A stretch of DNA of 11,022 nt from NCBI GenBank assembly GCA_900548735.1, contig URMC01000062.1, forward strand, positions 1 to 11,022, read 5' to 3'. Below, in pieces: positions 1-4,863 of this stretch. Both the position numbers and the translations under genes were made by a program. Positions within the stretch are counted from its first letter, which is position 1, and each line of letters starts with the position of its first letter. The notes beneath the pieces were generated by a model that worked only from the letters and a program-made list of their open reading frames with translations, ran no database searches and was not told where the DNA came from. The stretch is from an uncultured Eubacteriales bacterium. GTDB taxonomy: Bacteria > Bacillota > Clostridia > Oscillospirales > CAG-272.

Positions 1-170
1 CCCCTGACGGGGTTTGGTGCGAACATTCGCTGTGTGCACCCAACTGACTCTGAAAGCTGCACCGCAGGTGCCGACCATTGGTCGCCCGTCTTTCCGAGAT
101 AACTCTAACCTCCGTAAGGGGTTTCCCCTCCCGCTTTCAAAGTGAAAAATCCAAGCAAAACAATCCCTCA

Positions 171-206
171 GGCGCTTACGCGCCAGCCCCCTTTGCACAA
201 GGGGGC
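171..206. repeat. Tandem pair of short hairpins (intergenic repeat)
   Basis: Two back-to-back inverted repeats are visible. The first is GGCGC/GCGCC (171-175 and 180-184) around a TTAC loop. The second is GCCCCCTT/AAGGGGGC (186-193 and 199-206) around TGCAC. The arrangement, preceded by AATCCCTCA, resembles a short intergenic repeat that I associate with gut Clostridia genomes. That association is from memory and unverified. There is no U-tract placed to make it a clear terminator on either strand. Confidence 0.5.
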
Positions 207-243
207 CTTTGGGTTGCGAACATTGCGGAGTATTTTCCAAAAC

Positions 244-276
244 AAATCCCGCCCGGCTTACAGCCGGGCGGGATTT
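244..276 (-). terminator. Intrinsic terminator after the MBL-fold gene
   Basis: A perfect 15-bp stem (244-258 with 262-276) with a 3-nt TAC loop has a GC-rich core (CCCGCCCGGCT) and A/T-rich outer ends. Read on the minus strand it starts 16 nt beyond the TAA stop of the metallo-beta-lactamase-fold gene. The hairpin is followed by TTTGTTTTGG, a serviceable U-tract. The outer A/T pairs also allow it to work in the plus direction (GGGATTTTGTT), so it may be bidirectional. Confidence 0.85.
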
Positions 277-291
277 TGTTGCGGCAGAGTT

Positions 292-1032
292 TTACACGTC
301 CAAAATCATCCCGTCATGGGCAAGCAGCACCGGGAAGTGCGGCGCCATATCGCGGGTAAAAGCATCGATTGCTTTGTCCGAGTTGCATTGCGGGCAACGG
401 TGATGTACCACAAAGCGCGCGGTGCGGTTGTTTTTCAGAATTTCCTCAATTTCCGGTTTGTTCAGCCGCGTGTGCGCCGCCTCGCAGATCACCACGTCGG
501 AAGGCGCCTCCAGCGCGACTTTTGGGTAGTCGGGCATGCCGGCGGCAAGGTCACCGGTGAAAATCACGCGCTTGCCCTCGGCTTCCACGAGGAAAGAATA
601 GGAATTCGGCATGTGGTTATTCGGGATTGCCGTCAGGCGCAGTACGCCGTCATCAAACACCACGCCTGCCGCGTAGGTGTGAAAAATCACGCGGTGTTGG
701 AGCAGTTCCTCTTTGCCAAACAGGAAATAGGACATGCGCAGGTAGGTTTTTTCCTCCGGCACATACACGTTGGTACGCACCCCGGCGTTGGCGGGAAAGC
801 ACTCCATTTCGCGGGTGTATTCCACCAGCCCCGCGATGTGGTCACCATGCGAGTGGGTGATAAAAATGCCCGCCACCGATGGGAAGGGAACGCCCACGTT
901 CTGCAACAGCGTGGTGATCGGCGCGCCCGCGTCGATGATATAGTGCTTTTCGCCCACCGAGATCATGGTGGAGGAGCAGAATGCGTTTTTTTCGGTTCTC
1001 CCGTGGCTGGTGCCGAGAAAGGTCAGTCTCAT
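292..1032 (-). CDS. Metallo-beta-lactamase-fold metal-dependent hydrolase
   Basis: This 246-residue cytosolic protein is of the MBL superfamily, RNase Z-like/phosphodiesterase-like subgroup. It starts MRLTFLGTSHG, a typical first strand of that subgroup. The dinuclear metal signature HSHGDH is at residues 60-65, with further likely ligands H139 (NNHMP), D160 (FTGD) and H238 (LLAHDGM). There is no signal peptide. A CPQC pair (C212, C215) following VVHHR is unusual and could bind another metal or form a disulfide. The ATG is supported by AGAGG 7 nt upstream and a good promoter further up. It is monocistronic, running leftward into a terminator. The substrate cannot be read from the sequence; a phosphodiester or cyclic-nucleotide-type ester is the family expectation. 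The fold call is firm, the substrate unknown. Confidence 0.85.
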   Translation of the reverse strand: MRLTFLGTSHGRTEKNAFCSSTMISVGEKHYIIDAGAPITTLLQNVGVPFPSVAGIFITHSHGDHIAGLVEYTREMECFPANAGVRTNVYVPEEKTYLRMSYFLFGKEELLQHRVIFHTYAAGVVFDDGVLRLTAIPNNHMPNSYSFLVEAEGKRVIFTGDLAAGMPDYPKVALEAPSDVVICEAAHTRLNKPEIEEILKNNRTARFVVHHRCPQCNSDKAIDAFTRDMAPHFPVLLAHDGMILDV

Positions 1033-1049
1033 ACAAAAACCTCTTTTCT

Positions 1050-1063
1050 CCCCCTTGTGGGGG
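1050..1063 (-). promoter_or_regulatory. Small 5'-UTR hairpin ahead of the MBL-fold gene
   Basis: CCCCC-TTGT-GGGGG forms a compact 5-bp GC hairpin in the leader transcribed from the promoter at 1074-1102. It sits about 5 nt upstream of the AGAGG ribosome binding site. It may stabilise the mRNA 5' end or tune initiation; no regulatory ligand is suggested. Confidence 0.4.
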
Positions 1064-1073
1064 TGTTGGTTTT

Positions 1074-1102
1074 ATGATACAGAAAAATGATCGGTTTGTC
1101 AA
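1074..1102 (-). promoter_or_regulatory. SigA-type promoter for the MBL-fold gene
   Basis: On the minus strand a perfect TTGACA (complement of 1097-1102) is followed by exactly 17 nt and TATCAT (complement of 1074-1079), one base from the TATAAT consensus. Transcription would start near 1067, giving a leader of about 35 nt to the ATG at 1032. This is the best consensus promoter in the window and indicates constitutive housekeeping expression. Confidence 0.85.
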
Positions 1103-1142
1103 GTGGCAGGGTTCTGGCGGAGAGTGCCCGCCGCGTTTGGTG

Positions 1143-1200
1143 GGAGGTATCCAAAACAAAATCTAACCTTTTCTCTGCGCGTGCTCCCCCTGTCAGGCTA
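1143..1200. repeat. Possible decayed relative of the 9947-10219 element
   Basis: GGAGGTATCC (1143-1152) and CCTGTCAGGCTA (1189-1200) each match the terminal inverted repeat of the element between the iolB-like and DUF4867 genes. The first equals the reverse complement of 10200-10209, and the second is identical to 10208-10219. Their order and orientation fit an inner left arm followed by an outer right arm with most of the interior lost. The matches are short, so this could be coincidence. Confidence 0.35.
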
Positions 1201-1267
1201 CACGCCACCCCCTCCCGGAAGGGGGCTTGCTCCCGCCGTTGTTTGGCATATCACTTTGCTAAATCAA

Positions 1268-1290
1268 AGGGGCGACCAATGGTCGCCCCT
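1268..1290. repeat. Palindromic repeat GGCGACCAATGGTCGCC
   Basis: A perfect 10-bp stem (1268-1277 with 1281-1290) closes on an AAT loop. A diverged second copy with the same core, CGACCATTGGTCG, lies at 72-84 in the left intergenic region. Two copies of the same palindromic core in intergenic DNA of one window point to a dispersed repeat family rather than to gene-specific operators. Confidence 0.6.
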
Positions 1291-1334
1291 ACAAAAAAGA
1301 TACTCTTTCCGTTGTTTCATCAGATTCCATAGCC

Positions 1335-1370
1335 GCTTTTTCTTTGCAGATGTAGGCGCAAAGAAAAAGC
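1335..1370. repeat. 13-bp inverted repeat hairpin
   Basis: GCTTTTTCTTTGC (1335-1347) and GCAAAGAAAAAGC (1358-1370) are perfectly complementary across a 10-nt loop. It lies in the gene-free stretch and is not next to a stop codon, so a dispersed repeat is likelier than a terminator. Confidence 0.6.
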
Positions 1371-1401
1371 TAACAAAAAGAAACGCCGTAAAGGAGATGC
1401 G

Positions 1402-1433
1402 TTAAGGGGGCTTTTTGAAAAAAGCCCCCTTAA
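1402..1433. repeat. 15-bp inverted repeat hairpin with T/A apex
   Basis: TTAAGGGGGCTTTTT (1402-1416) pairs perfectly with 1419-1433 around a 2-nt loop. The T/A tract is at the apex rather than after the stem, so it is not a standard intrinsic terminator despite its strength. The design of G-run, short T/A apex and C-run is also seen at 10896-10931, at the other end of the window. Confidence 0.6.
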
Positions 1434-1438
1434 AATCC

Positions 1439-1454
1439 CCGAAAAACTTTTCGG
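1439..1454. repeat. Short CCGAAAA/TTTTCGG hairpin
   Basis: A 7-bp perfect inverted repeat with a 2-nt loop directly follows the 1402-1433 hairpin. The two look like parts of one composite repeat. Confidence 0.45.
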
Positions 1455-1513
1455 CAACTACAGCCGGAACGTCAGGCGTGTGCACCCAAAGCAACGTACC
1501 AGCCTGTTCGCCC

Positions 1514-1541
1514 CGCCGCAGGCGGTATCCGCAAGGCGGCG
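1514..1541 (-). terminator. GC hairpin downstream of the MscS gene, possible terminator
   Basis: CGCCGC near 1515 pairs with GCGGCG ending at 1541, and an inner GCGG/CCGC stem has a TAT loop. On the minus strand it starts 11 nt beyond the MscS stop codon. No U-tract follows, so it could be an mRNA-stabilising 3' hairpin or part of the repeat cluster rather than a true terminator. Confidence 0.4.
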
Positions 1542-1552
1542 CTTATCGGGGT

Positions 1553-2383
1553 TTACTGAATTACGTGCACGTCCAACTGGTTATACGGCACGCTGATGCC
1601 GGCTTCGGTGAAGGCGTTCAGCACTTCCTCCTTAAGGTCAAAATTCACGTTCCAGTAGTCCTTTTGTTTCACCCACACGCGGGTCACGTAGTTGAGCGAG
1701 CTCTCGCCGTGCTCGGTCAGGCGTACCATGGGCGCGGGGGTGGACTCAATCTCCGGGTGCTTCGCAATCACGCCGAGAATCGTCTCCTTGACCTTGGCGG
1801 GGCTGGCGTCATACGACGCGGAAAATACCAGATCCAACCGGCGCGTTTCCTTGGCGCTGTAATTGATCACGTTGGCGGCGGAAACCGTGTTGTTGGGCAG
1901 AAACACTTCCTTATTATCGGGCGTGACCAGTTTGGTGTTGAAAATCGTGATGGTTTCCACCGTGCCGGTGGTGCCGCCGATGTCCACAAAATCCCCCTCC
2001 CGAAAGGGCTTGGTGGAAACGATCATCAGCCCTGCCGCCACGTTGGAAAACGTGTTTTGCAGTGCCAGCGAGATGGCAAGGGCAAAGGCGGAAAGCATTG
2101 CCACAAGGCTGGTGGTCGGCACGCCGAGGAGCGCCAGCAGAGCGATGATGTTATTAAGGTACAGCGCGACCTTGATTGCGGAGAGCAGAAAATCGCCCGC
2201 CGCGCCTTTGATTTTCGACTTGTTGACGTTCTTGCTGACGACGGCGAGGATGATGCGGATGGCAATCACGCCGAGAATCAGCACCAGCGCGAAGGTCACA
2301 AGCCCCCGCGTGTGGCTTTGAATAAAGTCCGCCAGCCGGTTGAGCGCACGGGAGAGAAAGTTGGTGTCGGTTCCGTTTTCCAT
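1553..2383 (-). CDS. Small-conductance mechanosensitive channel, MscS family
   Basis: This 276-residue inner-membrane protein has the short MscS architecture. Hydrophobic segments lie at about residues 28-48, 66-86 and 88-125. The pore-lining third helix continues into the signature SLALQNTFSNVAAGLMIV, then a beta domain (REGDFVDIGGTTGTVE...LPNNTV) and a C-terminal alpha/beta domain. Proteins of this type open under membrane tension to release solutes during hypo-osmotic shock, and the length is typical. The ATG is supported by AAAGGA 9 nt upstream and a TATAAT -10 box. It is transcribed leftward downstream of the AraC gene, from which it is separated by 80 nt with its own promoter, so it is probably an independent housekeeping gene. 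Family call is firm. Confidence 0.93.
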   Translation of the reverse strand: MENGTDTNFLSRALNRLADFIQSHTRGLVTFALVLILGVIAIRIILAVVSKNVNKSKIKGAAGDFLLSAIKVALYLNNIIALLALLGVPTTSLVAMLSAFALAISLALQNTFSNVAAGLMIVSTKPFREGDFVDIGGTTGTVETITIFNTKLVTPDNKEVFLPNNTVSAANVINYSAKETRRLDLVFSASYDASPAKVKETILGVIAKHPEIESTPAPMVRLTEHGESSLNYVTRVWVKQKDYWNVNFDLKEEVLNAFTEAGISVPYNQLDVHVIQ

Positions 2384-2419
2384 AACAAAAAATCCTTTCT
2401 TTTTATTGCATTTTTATTC

Positions 2420-2425
2420 ATTATA
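2420..2425 (-). promoter_or_regulatory. -10 box (TATAAT) of the MscS gene
   Basis: A perfect TATAAT reads on the minus strand, about 37 nt before the MscS start codon. No good -35 lies at 17 nt spacing, because the 18-bp GC palindrome at 2427-2444 occupies that spacer. TTCACC (complement of 2447-2452) at 21 nt is the nearest candidate. The promoter may need an activator or be weak. Confidence 0.55.
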
Positions 2426-2426
2426 C

Positions 2427-2444
2427 CGCGCGCCGCGGCGCGCG
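2427..2444. repeat. Perfect 18-bp GC palindrome
   Basis: The sequence CGCGCGCCGCGGCGCGCG equals its own reverse complement. It lies 19 nt past the AraC stop codon and abuts the MscS -10 box. As RNA it is a hairpin ending the AraC transcript, though without a U-tract. As DNA it could be a dimeric repressor site or a methylation-prone CpG block. Confidence 0.6.
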
Positions 2445-2463
2445 AGGGTGAACATTCCGTAAA

Positions 2464-3294
2464 CTATTTCTTCTGCGCCACCGAGCGCGCAAACGCGACG
2501 GGGGAAACCCCCACATAATGCTTGAACGTTTTACTGAAATGATAGATGTCGGCAAAGCCGAGCTCCCCGGCGATCACGCCGATAGGCAGCATCTCATCGG
2601 AGAGCAGCAGCTGTTTTGCCTTTTCAATCCGGTGCTTCTGGCGGAATTCCACGGGCGAATCTCCGCTGTATTCCTTGAACAGCCGCCGGAAATAGCACTC
2701 CCCCACGCCGGAGAGCGCCGCCAGCTCCCGCACGGGCAGGGTACTGCCCGCCTCCAGCAGTTCGATGCCGCGGCGGATGCAGGCAAAACTCCTGTCCGCA
2801 CCCTCACTGCGGCTTTTGCGGCAGACCACGGCAAAAATCTGATAGATGACCGCTTTGAGCTCCGGCGTGCAGATGATGTTTTTGCGGAACTCCCCGGCAA
2901 GCGAGTCGATGGCGGCGGAAAGCCCCGCGTCCGCACTTTTCATACAAATCACGGCGGAAGGCACGGGGGCAATGTCTTCCCCGTCCTCCCCGTGCAGCTG
3001 AAAATGGATGACCACGGTGTCGGTCACGCCCGGTGCCGTGCCGTGAAAACGGATCACATAGCGGGAGCCTTTGGCGGTGTAGATCAGCGCCCCGCGCGGG
3101 ATCTCCAACACCGCGCCCGCCGCGTCGGTCAGCGTGCCGGAGCAGTTTTTGAACCAGAGAAAGGTATGCGAGACCTTGGGCTTGTCCAGCGAGTTATACT
3201 CGCTTCCGCGCGAATACCAGTTCTGCGGCTTGGAAATCGGGTCGGTGAGGGTAAACTCACTGTGGTACAGTTCCTCAAACGGAATGATCTTCAT
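2464..3294 (-). CDS. AraC-family transcriptional regulator
   Basis: This 276-residue protein has an N-terminal sensor domain (about 1-165), with a cupin-type sugar-binding core around residues 63-105, and a C-terminal AraC/XylS DNA-binding domain (about 172-272). Two helix-turn-helix units are visible: LPVRELAALSGVGECYFRRL (186-205), and IGVIAGELGF into YHFSKTFKHYVGVSP (238-265), the standard AraC signature. The ATG has AAGGAG 8 nt upstream. It is divergent from the sugar operon starting at 3445, with 150 nt between the two starts, and is the obvious candidate for its ligand-responsive activator. The N-terminal domain does not let me name the inducer; an operon substrate or intermediate is the inference. 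No truncation or frameshift is seen. Confidence 0.92.
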   Translation of the reverse strand: MKIIPFEELYHSEFTLTDPISKPQNWYSRGSEYNSLDKPKVSHTFLWFKNCSGTLTDAAGAVLEIPRGALIYTAKGSRYVIRFHGTAPGVTDTVVIHFQLHGEDGEDIAPVPSAVICMKSADAGLSAAIDSLAGEFRKNIICTPELKAVIYQIFAVVCRKSRSEGADRSFACIRRGIELLEAGSTLPVRELAALSGVGECYFRRLFKEYSGDSPVEFRQKHRIEKAKQLLLSDEMLPIGVIAGELGFADIYHFSKTFKHYVGVSPVAFARSVAQKK

Positions 3295-3325
3295 CGGCGT
3301 TTCTCCTTTCCGGCTGTCTGCATCC

Positions 3326-3331
3326 AGTATA
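3326..3331 (-). promoter_or_regulatory. -10 box (TATACT) of the araC-type gene
   Basis: TATACT on the minus strand lies 31 nt before the ATG. The hexamer 17 nt upstream (GATACA, complement of 3349-3354) matches only half of the -35 consensus. It overlaps the putative operator region, consistent with autoregulation. Confidence 0.5.
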
Positions 3332-3335
3332 CCAC

Positions 3336-3379
3336 AAAAAACGCGAAATGTATCGGTTTGTACAAAAAAATGCGCAAAA
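3336..3379. promoter_or_regulatory. Candidate AraC operator: direct repeats in the divergent promoter region
   Basis: AAAAAACGCGAAA (3336-3348) and AAAAAATGCGCAAAA (3365-3379) are similar direct repeats about 29 nt apart, near three helical turns. The second ends 6 nt upstream of the operon -35 hexamer. A perfect palindrome TTTGTACAAA (3357-3366) lies between them. Direct repeats adjacent to -35 are typical of AraC-type activators, so this is a plausible regulator site, but the assignment is inference. Confidence 0.4.
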
Positions 3380-3385
3380 CTAACA

Positions 3386-3415
3386 TTTACAAAGCCCCCG
3401 CCTCTTTGCTACAAT
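3386..3415 (+). promoter_or_regulatory. Promoter of the sugar catabolic operon
   Basis: TTTACA (3386-3391) and TACAAT (3410-3415) are separated by 18 nt. The -10 is preceded by TGC, giving an extended -10 element. The start point would be near 3422, with a leader of about 23 nt, too short for a riboswitch. The imperfect -35 and long spacer suit activation by the neighbouring AraC-type protein. Confidence 0.7.
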
Positions 3416-3444
3416 GAAATCAATGCCAAGAAGGAGGAACCTTT

Positions 3445-4848
3445 ATGCTGAATTATCATCTCAAAGTAGGTCTGTTACCCATGCGCCGCAACACCACGGA
3501 CAGACCCGCCAGAACTTTTCTCACCTGGAGCTCCGCCGAGGCGCGCGGCGCCCGCGTGGTGGACTACATCGAGAAAAATTTTGCCACCCCGCACGTGTCG
3601 TTTGTGGATACCAAAGGGCTTGGATGTAAGGATCTGATTTATAACGATGACACCGCCGCCGAGGCGATTGCAAGGTTTAAAGAAGCAGACGTTGACGCGG
3701 TGGTGATGATCAACGCCAATTTCGGCAACGAGGAGGCGGCGGCGGACATCGCCAAGGCGCTGGGCGTGCCGTTTGCGCTGTTTGCCCCGCTGGACGATGA
3801 GTATTATGAAGACGGCATGCGCCCCACCGACTCCCAATGCGGGTTATTCGGCATTTCGCGGCAATTGCAGCGCTTCAATATTCCGTTCTCCCACATCCCG
3901 TGCTGTCGCGTGGAAGACGCGGAGTTTGCCGGGGCGCTGACCCGCTTTTTCCGCGTGGCGTGTATGGTGAAAAATTTCCGGAATCTTCGCGTGGGGCAAC
4001 TGGGCACCCGCCCGGCGCCTTTCTTCTCGGTCATCTGGAACGAGGGGGAGCTGATGCAGAAATTCGGCTTGCGGATCACCCCCATCAACCTCGCGGTTTT
4101 GCAGGATCGTTTTACAAAAACGATGGAAACCAAAAAAGAGGAAATCGCAAAGTACGAAGCGCTGTTTCGCGAGAAGTATCGGATGGACGACCTCACCCCG
4201 CAGTACCTCACCCGTATGGCGTGCCTGCTGGTGACCTACATCGGGCTGTTTGAGGAGTTCCGACTGGACGTGCTTTCCGCCGAGTGCTGGACGGCGACCC
4301 CCGTGATGTTTGACGGGCTTGCCCCCTGCGCCGTGTACGGCATCCTTGCCGATATGGGCTACATCGTCAGTTGTGAGAGCGACCTGCACTGCGCCATCAC
4401 CATGGCGCTGCTTTCCGCCGCCGCATTCGGGGAAAAGACCCCGTTCCTCGGTGAATTTACGGTGCGCCACCCGGAAAACCGCAATGCGGAGCTGCTCTGG
4501 CACTGCGGGCCTTTCCCGCTTTCGGTCAAAGCCCCCGACAGCCCGGCGCGGCTGGTCAATCAGCGCGAGTGGTTCCGCGCAAAACCCGGCGAATATACGC
4601 TGGCAAGAATCGACCAGGAGGCAGGCAACTATATGGTGCTTGCCGGTAAGGTGCGCACCACCAAAGGTCCGCAGACCCACGGCACCTATCTCTGGGCGGA
4701 GTTTGAAAACCTGCAGGCGTGGGAAGACAGACTGTTGGACGGACCCTACATCCACCACTTTGCCGAGATCGAGGGCGACTTTACCGCCGAGATCCGCGAG
4801 TTCTGCAAATACGTGCCGAACCTCGCGGTGGACAAAACGCTGGACTGA
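3445..4848 (+). CDS. Sugar isomerase, L-fucose/L-arabinose isomerase family
   Basis: This 467-residue cytosolic enzyme is expected to interconvert an aldose and its ketose using a divalent metal. The N-terminal half is a Rossmann-like domain (DAVVMINANFGNEEAAADIAKALG, with a VGQLGTRPAPF segment in the middle). The C-terminal half carries likely metal ligands in family positions: E280 (LSAECW), E311/D313 (CESDLHCAI) and H437/H438 (YIHHF). It is shorter than L-fucose isomerase (about 590 residues) and closer in length to L-arabinose isomerase, but I cannot match it to either substrate. The ATG has a strong AGGAGG 7 nt upstream. It is first in the operon, consistent with the entry step. The sugar is unknown; the family is well supported, the substrate is not. 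Confidence 0.83.
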   Translation: MLNYHLKVGLLPMRRNTTDRPARTFLTWSSAEARGARVVDYIEKNFATPHVSFVDTKGLGCKDLIYNDDTAAEAIARFKEADVDAVVMINANFGNEEAAADIAKALGVPFALFAPLDDEYYEDGMRPTDSQCGLFGISRQLQRFNIPFSHIPCCRVEDAEFAGALTRFFRVACMVKNFRNLRVGQLGTRPAPFFSVIWNEGELMQKFGLRITPINLAVLQDRFTKTMETKKEEIAKYEALFREKYRMDDLTPQYLTRMACLLVTYIGLFEEFRLDVLSAECWTATPVMFDGLAPCAVYGILADMGYIVSCESDLHCAITMALLSAAAFGEKTPFLGEFTVRHPENRNAELLWHCGPFPLSVKAPDSPARLVNQREWFRAKPGEYTLARIDQEAGNYMVLAGKVRTTKGPQTHGTYLWAEFENLQAWEDRLLDGPYIHHFAEIEGDFTAEIREFCKYVPNLAVDKTLD

Positions 4849-4863
4849 GAAAGGATAAATAAA

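Larger units (their letters stand above)
1..291. other. Left intergenic region with repeat hairpins; no gene supported
   Basis: I see no convincing gene here; the open frames across it have no family features and overlap repeats. The stretch holds several small inverted repeats: CCCC/GGGG at 1-12, GCGAA/TTCGC at 19-30, a GACCATTGGTC palindrome around 74-82, two adjacent hairpins at 171-206, and a strong terminator hairpin at 244-276. The 10-mer TGCGAACATT occurs at 18-27 and again at 215-224, each preceded by a TTTGG-type string, so part of the region looks like a diverged direct duplication. The left end may be the 3' flank of a gene outside the window. Confidence 0.6.
1103..1552. other. Repeat-dense intergenic region between MBL-fold and MscS genes
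   Basis: About 450 nt without a believable gene. It is an accumulation of short inverted repeats, listed separately: a fragment sharing words with the 9947-10219 element (1143-1200), a 10-bp-stem palindrome (1268-1290), a 13-bp inverted repeat (1335-1370), a 15-bp inverted repeat (1402-1433), a 7-bp hairpin (1439-1454) and a GC hairpin (1514-1541). The 12-mer GTGTGCACCCAA at 1478-1489 also occurs at 32-43, so the left intergenic region and this one share sequence. Short open frames here (for example 1103-1405 plus) run through the hairpins and have no family features. Confidence 0.6.

Noticed and set aside
142..1077. A 311-codon plus-strand frame opposite the MBL-fold gene
   Set aside because: It is low in recognisable motifs, has a skewed His/Arg-rich composition and runs through the terminator hairpin; the minus-strand gene has a promoter, ribosome binding site and metal-binding motif.
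1235..1470. Series of inverted repeats considered as a CRISPR array
   Set aside because: The repeats differ from each other in sequence and length, and no constant spacer length is seen.
1415..3417. Plus-strand frames of 367 and 299 codons opposite the MscS and AraC genes
   Set aside because: These are antisense shadows of two confidently recognised genes and start inside intergenic repeats or the 3' end of another gene.
3416..3444. Riboswitch or long structured leader for the operon
   Set aside because: The distance from the likely transcription start (about 3422) to the first ATG is only about 23 nt.
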